Source of the DNA: Elymus sibiricus
Lineage: Eukaryota > Streptophyta > Magnoliopsida > Poales > Poaceae
Length of the DNA: 64,000 nt
Direction: 5' to 3'
NCBI GenBank assembly: GCA_039707655.1
Contig: CM077673.1
Coordinates: 266,146,288-266,210,287, forward strand
Shown: positions 55,022 to 64,000 of the stretch, piece by piece
Numbering within the stretch: the stretch's first letter is position 1
Layout of the letters: every line of letters starts with the position of its first letter
Notes under the pieces: generated by a model
What the model saw: only the letters and a program-made list of their open reading frames with translations
Told to the model about the DNA's origin: nothing
Database searches by the model: none
Program-made: the position numbers and the translations under genes

Positions 55022-55343
55022 TAGGAATTTGTTCTCGACGTCGACGATACCCGGCCCGCATCCTCGTCGTCGACTCGGCGGCGGCATCCTTGAGAGGCGC
55101 CATGTCCGGGACTGGGCACTCCCGGGCTGGCAGTGGGTGGTGCTACCTTCCGGGGCGTGCCGCTTGGTGAGGAATCCAGATCTCATCGTCGACCCGGAGC
55201 TTCTTTGGTGGCGGTCACGTGGGCCACTATCGGTGCGGAGGGAGCGGGCCCCCGCGGAGGTGGTACGTCGCCGTGTCAAGGAGGAGGACGAGCACATCCG
55301 TCGCTACATGGCTGCGTTGGACACCAGGTTCTCCAATACCTAG
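55002..55343 (+). CDS. Trp/Arg-rich ORF in CACTA H
   Basis: Frame of 113 codons that continues past one stop (55341-55343) in the same frame for about 40 codons to about 55465 (QVLQGSHPSYDPVMVP). Conspicuous segments are RRHVRDWALPGWQWVVLPSG, NPDLIVDPELLWWRSRGPLS and the basic helix AEVVRRRVKEEDEHIRRYM. The real start may be downstream of an intron that ends at 55021. I do not recognise a family. The stop just after RFSNT may be a single-base change, since the downstream frame keeps similar character. Not a transposase by any motif I know. Confidence 0.4.
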   Translation: MIRKCFRRNLFSTSTIPGPHPRRRLGGGILERRHVRDWALPGWQWVVLPSGACRLVRNPDLIVDPELLWWRSRGPLSVRRERAPAEVVRRRVKEEDEHIRRYMAALDTRFSNT

Positions 55344-55465
55344 CAGGTTCTTCAGGGATCTCACCCGAGTTATGATCCTGTGATGGTTCCTTCTCTTTGG
55401 GTGTCCACTGCCTGTGGCTCAGGAACCGCGAGTCAACTAGATTGTTCGAAAATATTCGATCTGTA

Positions 55466-56091
55466 TTAGTGATATTATATGATAATATTTGAGATGTATT
55501 AGTTATAATATTCGATGATGCATTAACTGGATTATTCGAGAAGATGTATTAGTGATATTATATTTGATTTCATTATAAATGTAATCGAGATGTATTAGTT
55601 ATAAAATTTTAGTAAAAAAATCAGATACTTTCGGTCTGTCGTTGCTCCTTGTGTGACTTTCATGTGTGTTCTTGATGGAGGAATCCCGACTGTTGTCGTG
55701 GGGGGCGCTTCCTCCTCTTCTCTTCTTGCGATATATACCTCGGTATAATGCGCAAGGAGAGGAGAGGGGGTGCGTCCATCACCGACGGTCGAACTATTAC
55801 TGTGAGAGAGTGTCCACCAACATATATACACCACCATATCAGTGTGAGAGATTGCGCACGAACACACCACAAAATATGAGAGTTATTTAAGGAAAGCCTT
55901 GATAGACCAAAAGTCAATCGATATTGAATTAGGTCTATTTGGACATGTGTGTATGTTATTGCAGGGAACACCTCCTAGTGCCTATGTTTTGCCGGAATGT
56001 TGATTCATTTCCGTTCCGGCAAATTTCAGGCGCTCAATATGTCTTATTTTAATAATAGTCATGCCGAATTTTTGAATCATGAACGCAGGAA
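55466..56091. other. Non-coding gap in H
   Basis: AT-rich, with imperfect repeats of GATGTATTAGT around 55465-55600. Minus-strand frames at 55595-55971 have no recognisable features. Nothing else seen. Confidence 0.5.
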
Positions 56092-57151
56092 ATGTCTGAC
56101 GATGATAAGATCCCTAAGTGTGATTACTGCGGTGATGATCGGGGTTTGTGCGACAGGCCTCACCTGCGAGACGGCAGGTTCTTCACCATCAAGTTTGACG
56201 AGACCTTCGATGTTTGTACGGTGTGCAATGATGACAAGTATTTTTTCGTAATTAAGCATGACTTCTGTTTCTTTGCTTCAACATGTAATTTTCGTTTTAT
56301 ACAATTTGACTAGTTCATCCCCTGCCATGCAAGACGGCATGTCTTGGAGAGGTTCGGTTTCGAAGACCATGAGAGTATGGAGACGAGGAGAGCTAACCTG
56401 AGGACTAAACATGGTCACACATTTCTGGTCAAAGTAATGAATGCAGTTAATAACACAGAATTAGGGTGCTCAAATTGGGAAGCTCTAGCCAAGGCATATG
56501 TATTTTAGGAGGATATGGAAATAACATTCGATCTTCGTCCTGAAGATCATATTGAAGGTAACATCGACATTTGGGTGGATGTCGATATGCTTCCTGTTTT
56601 ACCTCCATGTGAGTTCGTCAACCATATTTGTCAAGTAATTTGCATTCTATATTTAAAAATAGTTGGTGTTCATCCATACTAAATTTGTTAATTTATAATT
56701 TACAGCTTATTTCGTTTCTTCGGGTGAAACACGGAAATTAATTGACACAACACACTACACTTATGGATCACATCTAACTTGGGAGGAGAAGGATGTTCTT
56801 GTCACCTTTGTTATTGGTGTCCAATTTGGTAGGGACGACTTTCCATATAATATGGGACCTGGCCCAAATTATACATTTTACATGCCACTAGTGCATAGGT
56901 TGAGGGCGGATGACATTCGCGCAAATATCTTGGTAAGAGTTGCTAATTAAGTACACTACTATTGCGTAAATGGTGTTAATTACATTGCTAACAAGGCTAC
57001 TATTATGTTCTTCAACAGAAACTGCCAATTGATGTTGTTCCTCCGTTGATGCATGGCGAAGGTTGTATGACAACTAAAAGCCCTATGAGGGCTCAGATCT
57101 ATTTTCATACTCGACTCAGCGCAAACCACAAAGATGGCTCTAAATTGAAGT
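56092..57151 (+). pseudogene. Spliced CxxC/B3-like gene in CACTA H, cut by copia I
   Basis: Predicted exons 56092-56247, 56314-56608, 56706-56932 and 57019-57151; every intron is GT...AG and every join keeps frame. The start MSDDDKIPKCDYCGDDRG has a CxxC, and a second CxxC follows (FDVCTVCND), together a likely zinc site. Next comes a segment (GHTFLVKVMNAV...SNWEALAKAY...MEITFDL) that resembles a plant B3 DNA-binding domain, and a possible second one (LPIDVVPPLMHGEG). The B3 match is tentative. A stop lies at 56506-56508, and the last exon is cut by the copia LTR at 57152. Confidence 0.6.
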
Positions 57152-58538
57152 TGTTGGGTTCTACCGTAGGTGCATCGCATGCCAATTAAAAAAATTCCTA
57201 TGCACAGAACATCCAAGAACATGCTATAGAGATGGATCACAGCTCGTTACAACTAGACGCGCAGTGCCGTGCAGCGGAAGTAGAGTTGGGGCAGCGCGTT
57301 CGCGTGGTCCGTCTCCTCCTCGTCCGATCTCCCTCGAACAGCCGATCCGATCACCCTCGCGCAGCCGGTCGCCGGATCCCACGTATAGGTTCACCAGAGC
57401 GGTGCAAGTGCACCGCCTCTAACGGTATCCGCGCGTGCAGGAGGAACACCGTGCGGCGGACTACTAGGTCCGATCACACAGTCGGTGGCGGCAACTGGAG
57501 GTGGCTATTTGCAACATATGCAAAGCCCTAATGACGGCGCCGAAGCGATCAACCAGATGGGTGTGCCGCAACTCCACTATATATAGGCATCCGACGCAGG
57601 CTCAACTATTGGGCCTCGCACGGATCCTAAAGCCCACGTGTAGTTCCTTCCCTTAAGCGCACGACCCCTTAGGGTCTCGTTCACTTGGTCGTGAGTTAGA
57701 TCACATCCGACTCGACTAGTCGGTAGCGGCCTCTAGCAAAGCGTGCCGACTCCAAGTGTCCGATGAAGCTGGTTAGGCGAACATGTACTTCACACTTCTG
57801 TTCCCTTTGCCACACGATATATGTTATCATGCTCAAGGCGACATGGTCATCCTTGTTGCAGCACGACCTCTTTCTCGTTCCGGTGAATCCGACCAATACA
57901 TCGGATTATCTCATAATCCTCATCGCATGGCCATTCTTATCCAGGTCGGATCACCCGAGGGACCCAGAGTATATCTCTCCTCATCAGAGGGGCAAATCCC
58001 ATCTTGCTCGACCACGTCTCGCAGCATGGGTCTAGACAAGCCCGAAACCTACCTTTATAGCTACCCTGTCATGGAGTAGCATTTGGTCGGCCCAAAGCAA
58101 GTCTATCACCATCCCGAGTACATGCGCCAGCTCAGGTCTTAGGACACAGAACGTATGTTGTACTAGAGACTCATAGATGACCTATCGTTGCGGCTCATAG
58201 TTGGGTCTGTCCAACTCAGACCTTATCTCGACTCGGATCCGACTACGTCGAATCCGACCAGATCTTTCTGAGTCCATATTATCCGGCTAGCATCCAATGC
58301 TACATGGTCAGTGAGACCGAACCATTCACCATGACATATGCTAGTCTAACTGGATGTGCGTCCACACAGCCCTTTCGAATAGGGACCATTTAGGACAATC
58401 ATCATGCAATGTATAGTCTCACAAACAAGTCATGTACTTGTTAATACACGTCATTGATAATGTCCAAGGACTATTTTTAGTCATAAACACATAGGAAATA
58501 TCATCATACATGATTGCCTCTAGGGCATATCTCCAACA
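57152..58538 (-). repeat. 3' LTR of copia I
   Basis: 1,387 bp, on plus TGTTGGGTTCTACC to ATATCTCCAACA, giving the inverted termini TGTTGG/CCAACA. Inner border is the polypurine tract. The first 281 bp align with 63720-64000. Confidence 0.93.
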
Positions 58539-58552
58539 GTCTCCCACTTGCA
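58539..58552 (-). promoter_or_regulatory. Polypurine tract of copia I
   Basis: On minus GCAAGTGGGAGAC directly before the LTR start TGTTGG, a typical copia plus-strand primer. Confidence 0.8.
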
Positions 58553-58559
58553 CTAGAGT

Positions 58560-59376
58560 CAATCAAATAGGCATCGAATGTCCATAGCTCTAACGTGCTC
58601 CTCATGCTTGGGTTGTGGAAGCGGCTTAGTCAACGGATCTGCAACATTTTCATCCGTATGAATCTTGCATAAATTAGTATCACCATTCTTTACGAGCTTT
58701 CATATCAGGTGATATTTTCGATCTGTCTGTCTGGTCTTGTGGTGTTGTCTCGGCTCCTTGGCATGTGCGATGGCACCTGAATTGTGGCAATACAGGTCCA
58801 ACGGTTTGCCCAGCCCGGGAACACACCAAGATCCTCCAGGAACTTCCGAATCCAAACACCTTCCTTTGCGGCTTCACAAGCCGCAATTTATTTGGCCTCT
58901 GTTGTGGAGTCGGCCACCGTATCTTGCTTGGAACTCGTCCAACTCACTGCTCCTCCATTCATGACATACACGAATCTAGTTTGCGATCGACAAACATCCA
59001 TGTCGGTTTGGAAACTAGCATCAGCGTAACCCTTTACGCAAAGCTCCTCCTCACCTCCATAAACTAGGAACATCTCTTTAGGCCTTTTCAGGTACTTCAG
59101 GATAGTTTTCACCGCTGCCCAGTGACTCTCACCTGGGTCAGCCTGGTATCTGCTTGTTAATCTTATTGCATAGGCAACATCAGGTCGAGTACATAGCATG
59201 GCATATATGATGGATCCTATTGCCGAAGCATACGGAATCCTACCCATCCGGTTTCGCTCATCAGAAGTCGTAGGACTCTGAGTCTTGCTTAGCCTTATAC
59301 CATGTGAGATGGGCAAGAACCCTTTCTTGGCCTCACTCATGTTGAACCTCTTCAACAGTTTGTCTATGTACGTGCT
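58560..59376 (-). pseudogene. RNase H region of copia I
   Basis: Minus frame following reverse transcriptase after one stop at 59377. It shows RPDVAYAIRLTSRYQADPG, YLKRPKEMFLVYGG, the RNase H strand KGYADASFQTDMDV and GGAVSWTSSKQDTVADSTTEAK. The frame is then stopped at 58888, and further RNase H sequence (ACEAAKEGVWIRKFLEDLG) continues with later damage to about 58560. The catalytic Asp, Glu and Asp positions look present. Non-functional as a whole because of the stops. Confidence 0.85.
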
Positions 59377-60471
59377 CTAGCTCAAGCCGAGCAGCCTCCT
59401 GGATCTATCTCTATAGATCTTGATGCCTAAAATGTACACTGCCTCTCCAAGGTCTTTCATCGAAAAACTGCCATTCAATGATTCCTTGACTGAGTTCAGC
59501 ATCGAAACATCATTTCCGATCAGCAGTATATCATCCACATACAGGATCAAAAATACTCTCGACCTCCCACTAGACTTCTTGTATAAAAAATAGTCCTCCT
59601 CGTTGTTGATGAAACCAAGGTCAACGATGACTTCATCAAAACGAATGTTCCAACTCCGAGTTGCTTGCTTCAATCCATAAATGGATCTCTTGAGCTTGCA
59701 TATTTTACTAGCATTATTTGGATCGACAAAACCTTCAGGTTGTATCATGTATACATCCTCCTGTAAATTTCCATGAAGGAAAGCCGTTTTGACATCCATG
59801 TGCCATATCTCATAATCAAAATATGCAGCTATAGCTAGTATGATCCTCACCGACTTTAGCATCGCTACTGGCGAGTAGGTCTCGTCGTAGTCAATTCCTT
59901 GAACTTGTCCACAACCTTTAGCGACAAGCCGAGCTTTGTGGATCTAAACATTTCCATCCACATCGGTTTTCTTCTTAAAGACCCATTTGCAACCAATGGC
60001 AAATACGTCAGGTGGCGGATCAACCAAGTCCCAGACTTGATTATCATCCATGGACTTTAATTCGGATCTCATGGCCTCCAGCCATGCCTCGGAATCTGGG
60101 CTCACCATCGCTTCCGCATACGTGGCCGGCTCGTTGCTTTCTAGCAACAACACATCGCGCACTCTATGCAATCTTTCCGACCTTCGTGGCTCCGGTGCTG
60201 ATTCCACTACGGGTTCCCTGACTAACTCCGGTATGATCTGATCACCAGCCGAGTCGTCCCCGAGTTGTTCTCGAATTTCTTTGAAACGCACCGTTCTCCC
60301 ACTGGCTTCCTGACTGAGAAACTCTTTCTCTAGGAAAACACCGTTCCGAGCAACAAACATTTTGTTCTCTTCTCGGTTGTAGAAGCTGTATCCCATGGTT
60401 TCCCTCGGATATCCCACGAATATGCATTTATTCGACTTGGGTGTAAGCTTGTCGCTTGACAAATGCTTCAC
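59377..60471 (-). pseudogene. Reverse transcriptase of copia I
   Basis: Begins in the spacer after integrase (SPDSEAWLEAMRSELKSMDD, VWDLVDPPPDVFAIGCKWVF), then KARLVAKG, the fingers and palm (HMDVKTAFLHGNLQEDVYM, YGLKQATRSWNIRFDEV) and the active site YVDDILLIG. A stop interrupts it near 59945 and another ends the block at 59377. It is out of frame with integrase because an 11-base unit (GAAGCATTTGT, apparently once duplicated) seems to have been lost near 60460. Typical copia reverse transcriptase in an ageing copy. Confidence 0.9.
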
Positions 60472-61150
60472 AACCCCAAATCTTTAGAAAATACAAACTA
60501 GGAATCTTCCTAGTCCACATCTCATGTGGTGTCTTATCTACGGATTTTGATGGTACCCTGTTAAGTGTGAAAGATACAGTTTCTAGAGCGTATCCCCAGA
60601 ATGACAAGGGTAAATCCAATTTGCTCATCATCGACCGGACCATGTCCAACAAGGTTCGATTTCTCCGTTCTGACACGCCGTTTCTCTGCGGTGTACCCGG
60701 AGGCATGAGCTGAGGTACTATACCTCGGCTTTTCAGATGATCATCAAACTCCTGGCTCATGTACTCACCTCCACGATCCGATCGCAGAAGCTTTATCGTC
60801 TTGCTGAGCTGATTTTCAACCTCGGTCTGAAACTCTTTGAACTTTTCAAAATTTTCCGACTTGTGCCTCATCAAATAGATATATCCATATCTACTCAAGT
60901 CGTCGGTAAAAGTCACGAAGCACTGATAACCACCTCTAGCCATTGTGCTCATTGGACCACACACATCACTGTGTATAAGCTCCAATAGCTCGGACGCCCT
61001 CTCGCAACTCTTTGCAAAAGGAGACTTAGTCATCTTGCCGAGCAAGCATGATTCGCATGTCTCGAACGACCCAAAGTCGGACGAAGTTAGGAGTCCATCA
61101 TCATGGAGCTTCTTCATGCGTTTCAGACTAATGTGCCCAAGCCGGCAATG
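60428..61150 (-). pseudogene. Integrase of copia I
   Basis: Zinc finger begins with HCRLGHISLKRM just after a stop near 61151 and ends CESCLLGKMTKSPF. The catalytic core has ELIHSDVCGPM (first Asp), LRSDRGGEYMSQEF (second Asp) and NGVSERRNRTLLDMVRSMM (Glu). The tail LNRVPSKSVDKTPHEMW follows. Open for 229 codons on minus from 61117, then a frameshift at about 60440-60460 into the reverse transcriptase frame. Order integrase, reverse transcriptase, RNase H on minus confirms copia. Confidence 0.9.
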
Positions 61151-61549
61151 CTAGAAGTATGTCAGATTTATCTCACTAGGTTTATGCCTCTTGACATTCA
61201 CGTTATAGACTGGTTCTGTTTCTAGATTCAAAATAAATAGCCCACCTACAATGGGTGCATAGCCGTGGAACATTCCATTCAAATAAAATGAACAACCATT
61301 GTCCTTTAAAATGAATTCATAACCCTGACTCATCAAGCATGAGGCAGAAATAATGTTCCGACTAAGTGCGGGAATGTGATAACAATTATTACATTCCAAA
61401 ATAAATCCAGAAGGAAGCTTGAGCTGCATCGTGCCGACCTCCAACGCAGCAACTCTTGCTTTGTTGCCGACCCTGGTGTCAATCTCCCCTTGTGACAGAC
61501 GCCTAGTTCTTATCAGCCCCTGCATCGAGTTGCAAATATGAACAACCGA
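61151..61549 (-). pseudogene. Protease of copia I, active site lost
   Basis: The frame before this ends SSSWVFDI followed by a stop at 61550. Copia proteases normally read D-T-G or D-S-G there, so both the catalytic triplet and the frame are damaged. Beyond it the protease body is readable: HICNSMQGL, QLKLPSGFILECNNCYHIPA, RNIISASCLMSQGYEF. It ends at a stop before the integrase zinc finger (61151). Confidence 0.8.
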
Positions 61550-62491
61550 TCAGATATCAAATACCCAAGAGCTACTAGGTATGTCAGCAAGGTAAATGTC
61601 TATAACATATGTAACAAGTGTACCTTTGCCTGAAGAAGCATTTCCGGCCTTCTTGCCATGCTCATCAAGCCACTTGCTACGGTTCCTCTTCCAGTGACCA
61701 GTTTCCTTGCAATGAAAGAAAATGGTCTTTGAGTCTAGTCCTGGCTTTGGCGCAGTGGCGGAGACAACCTTCTCCGTGCCCTTTGCCTTGCCCTTTTTCT
61801 TGGACCAACTCTTCTTGAACTTAGCCGATTTCTGCACCATCAACACTTGATGCGTGCCTTTCTTAATATCTTGTTCTGCCACCTTGAGCATCCCATGCAA
61901 TTCAGTGAGCTTCTTATCCATGCCATGCATATGATAGTTCGAGACGAACGTCCCATAGCTAGGTGGAAGAGAACCCAGAATTGCATCCGTGGACAGCTCG
62001 TCCCCAAGTGGGAAGCCTAACCGATCCAAAGCTTGCACGTACCCGATCATCTTGATCACATGCGGGCTCAGTGGATCACCATCCTTTAGCTTACAATACA
62101 TCAAGGATTGCCAGACGTTGAACCTTTCGGTCCTAGCCTGCACCTGAAACATGCTCTTGAGACTCTCGATCATATCGAAAGCGTCAACGTTTTCAAAATG
62201 CTGTTGCAAATCGGGCTCCATACAAGCCAGCATGAGGCAGCTGATCTCGTTTGATTCATCAACGAGTTTTTGATGGGCATTCTTGGTTGTGGCACTAGCT
62301 TTCTCGGCAGGTTCCTCTGGAAGTGGATCCTCTACAACATGTTCCTTTTTATCGTGCTTGAGAACAATTCTCAAATTTCTATACCAGGTGGTAAAGTTTG
62401 TTCCATTCAGTTTATCCTTTTCCAGAATTGATTTCAATGCAAAATTGGGTTGAGCAGGTGGTACCTTTGATCTACAATAGAAAATATGCAA
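61550..62491 (-). CDS. gag of copia I
   Basis: Open for 313 codons on minus. UBN2-type copia gag: LEKDKLNGTNFTTWYRNLRI, NEISCLMLACMEPDLQQHFE, YCKLKDGDPLSPHVIKMIGY, ILGSLPPSYGTFVSNYHM, then a Lys-rich stretch (KFKKSWSKKKGKAKG) and a zinc knuckle that now reads FFHCKETGHWKRNRSKW, with Cys replaced at the first and last positions, so the knuckle is probably dead. The exact start is uncertain; the conserved part begins about 15 codons in. Confidence 0.85.
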   Translation of the reverse strand: MHIFYCRSKVPPAQPNFALKSILEKDKLNGTNFTTWYRNLRIVLKHDKKEHVVEDPLPEEPAEKASATTKNAHQKLVDESNEISCLMLACMEPDLQQHFENVDAFDMIESLKSMFQVQARTERFNVWQSLMYCKLKDGDPLSPHVIKMIGYVQALDRLGFPLGDELSTDAILGSLPPSYGTFVSNYHMHGMDKKLTELHGMLKVAEQDIKKGTHQVLMVQKSAKFKKSWSKKKGKAKGTEKVVSATAPKPGLDSKTIFFHCKETGHWKRNRSKWLDEHGKKAGNASSGKGTLVTYVIDIYLADIPSSSWVFDI

Positions 62492-63703
62492 TCACTAAGC
62501 AATGTGTTTATGTAGAGTAATTCAAGCCTTAAACAGAACTACTCCCACTGAAGTCAGCATCCCTCCGCAAACTCTCAGTGATTCAGGACCCATCTAGCGC
62601 GGGCGACTAGTGAGCTTTAGCATCACTGCTAGCCAACTTGCCTATTCAGTAAGCAACTCCTTGCTAATCGTATCTCTATACAACTCCTGTCGGTTGGGTA
62701 GGTATCATATACCCCGGCTCCCAACCTTCTTTGCCACAAGGCCCAAAACCGATTTGATAGCCTTGTCAAGTTAACTTGATGCAGTGCATGTCTGTGTCCG
62801 ACACGAAACCTCCAGTTCAAGGATACCTAGTAGCACCTCAATTTTATGAGCCACCACTAGACGTACTTGACGTGCGAAGGTGCAACATCTGGAATGGCAA
62901 TGTGCTTGATATTAATGAGGGATCTTTCTACCATTTTAACATGCATAGAAACAAGAAGCAATATCAATCACATATAAACATAAATATGCGAAATAGTATG
63001 GCTCCTTCATTGATGTCCTTCCAGGCCGGCTCCAACTCCGAGGACCAGGCGGAACTCCATCTTGTTCGTCACGCCGGGACGCCAAAGCGTCGAACTTGAT
63101 CTCTGTCCTCCAACTACTACAACTAGTAATGAATTTACAGAGAATCACAAGTCGACGCGCAGGTCATTATACAATATAATGACAGCACTTTCGCTCCTGC
63201 CGGCTGACAATCATGACACGCAGGTCAAGTTAAATTACACACATGCATCACATACATATGAGCCATACTATTCACATCAAACCTGCAAAACAAAGTTATG
63301 CATAGAATCACATTCTATCGGTTTGTGTAATCCTGTACGAAATACAAGGCGCTACGCACACGGCGGTCCCATAGAATCACAAGTGGACGTTTTCGGAAAT
63401 CACAGATCGAATCTGTATTCTGATCACGCCGGATTTTCTGATCTGACCGATCTCATCGATCATCGCGAACCCGATTCGGATTTACGTTTCATTGTTAACC
63501 CCGCTGGCGGATACCGACCGGTAGGGGTAGGTTGTGTCATGACCTCATCGATTCCGATGGACAAACAATATAGCCTCAACGACCCCGATGTGCAGCTGAT
63601 CTCATCAACCGTGCACATAGCCGATCTCATGAACAACGACAGATCTCATCCGCCGCCTCCACATATCAAATATGCATCCGATCTAAATCCAAATCCTATA
63701 GTA
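62492..63703. other. Leader of copia I
   Basis: About 1.2 kb between PBS and gag. On plus a 231-codon open frame (63062-63757) spans part of it and runs into the LTR; it has no domain and I regard it as chance. A leader this long may contain an intron ahead of gag. No other feature seen. Confidence 0.5.
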
Positions 63704-63719
63704 GAGGCTCTAAAACCAC
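63704..63719 (-). promoter_or_regulatory. PBS of copia I
   Basis: On minus GTGGTTTTAGAGCC follows the LTR end CCCAACA. It matches the initiator Met tRNA PBS TGGTATCAGAGC with two differences. Confidence 0.8.
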
Positions 63720-64000
63720 TGTTGGGTTCTACCGTAGGTGCATCGCATGCCAATTAAAAAAATTCCTACGCACAGAACATGCAAGAACATGCTACAGAGA
63801 TGGATCACAGCTCATTACCACTAGACGCGCAGTGCCGTTCAGCAGAAGTAGAGTTGGGGCAGCGCGTTCGCGTGGTCTGTCTCCTCCTCGTCCGATCTCC
63901 GTCGAATAGCTGATCCGATCTCCCTCGTGCAGCCGGTCGCCGGATCCCACGTACAGGTTCGCCGAAGCGGCTCAAGTGCACCGCCTCTAACGGTATCCGC
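63720..64000 (-). repeat. 5' LTR of copia I, partial
   Basis: First 281 bp (on plus) of the right LTR, TGTTGGGTTCTACCGTAGG onward, aligning throughout to 57152-57432. It is cut by the window end. Confidence 0.92.

Larger units (their letters stand above)
54327..57151 (+). mobile_element. CACTA element H, left portion
   Basis: Starts CACTACTAGGCCAAACC, a CACTA-type terminal inverted repeat, followed by a dense array of GCGCTACT/AGTAGCGC subterminal repeats. The interior has a CCGACC-rich leader and two plus-strand coding regions (55002-55343; 56092-57151), neither resembling a transposase, so this looks like a non-autonomous element. The right end lies beyond copia element I, outside the window. 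H is inserted in the antisense gene of D. Confidence 0.82.
57152..64000 (-). mobile_element. Copia element I, partial at right edge
   Basis: Minus-strand Ty1/copia element: 3' LTR 57152-58538, polypurine tract, pol (RNase H, reverse transcriptase, integrase, protease), gag, leader, PBS and the first 281 bp of the 5' LTR (63720-64000). Domain order integrase before reverse transcriptase defines copia. By eye the LTRs differ at about 19 of the 281 comparable sites (6.8 percent), so it is an old insertion. The LTR start TGTTGGAGATATGCCC resembles common Triticeae copia LTRs. Target site on the left may be GAAGT (57147-57151). Confidence 0.92.

Noticed and set aside
63062..63757. 231-codon plus-strand frame
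   Set aside because: Antisense to the copia leader and running across the PBS into the LTR; no domain, no splice or promoter evidence.

Overview
The window looks like intergenic DNA from a large grass genome, most likely a Triticeae species (wheat, barley, rye or Aegilops). I infer this from stacked LTR retrotransposons, a CACTA transposon with GCGCTACT subterminal repeats, and LTR ends familiar from that tribe (TGATACGTC..., TGTTGGAGATATGCCC..., TGAGGGAGTCC...). I see no ordinary single-copy host gene, tRNA, rRNA or CRISPR array. Family names would need a repeat-library search.

The layout is a nest up to six elements deep. Element A (minus strand; 5' LTR 5580-8689, leader 2720-5579) is interrupted by element B (plus; 5' LTR 8690-12813, Met-tRNA-type PBS, pre-gag ORF, start of gag). 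B is interrupted at 14342 by element C (minus, Athila-like Ty3/gypsy; 3' LTR 14342-15858, long 3' region with a small extra ORF, degenerate pol to 20784). C is interrupted at 20785 by element D (plus, gag-protease only, Tat-like). D is split three times: by E (21390-33060, complete, TSD TGCTG), by F (34821-49142, complete relative of D on the minus strand, TSD CTTAC) and by CACTA element H (from 54327). F contains G (40378-45307, complete but non-coding, TSD CTGCC). H contains copia element I (57152 to past the window end). A truncated element Z (about 591-2719) lies at the left edge.

The most interesting biology is antisense. E, F and D each carry a multi-exon gene on the strand opposite to gag-pol, between the coding region and the 3' LTR. 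In E its four predicted exons join in frame with no stop, while E's own gag-pol has several stops and two frameshifts. In F the six-exon antisense gene starts with a domain I match to Pfam 'putative gypsy type transposon' (PF04195). D and F have lost reverse transcriptase and integrase but kept gag, protease and the antisense gene. One intron of the D and F antisense genes holds a perfect 10-bp hairpin whose stem sequence differs between the two but stays paired. Related hairpins form a tandem array of three in G. D, F and G share LTR termini and primer-binding region, so they were probably mobilised by the same unseen autonomous partner. CACTA element H carries a separate spliced gene with CxxC motifs and B3-like segments, cut by copia I.

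No live transposition system is evident. E is closest to intact, but its pol is broken.
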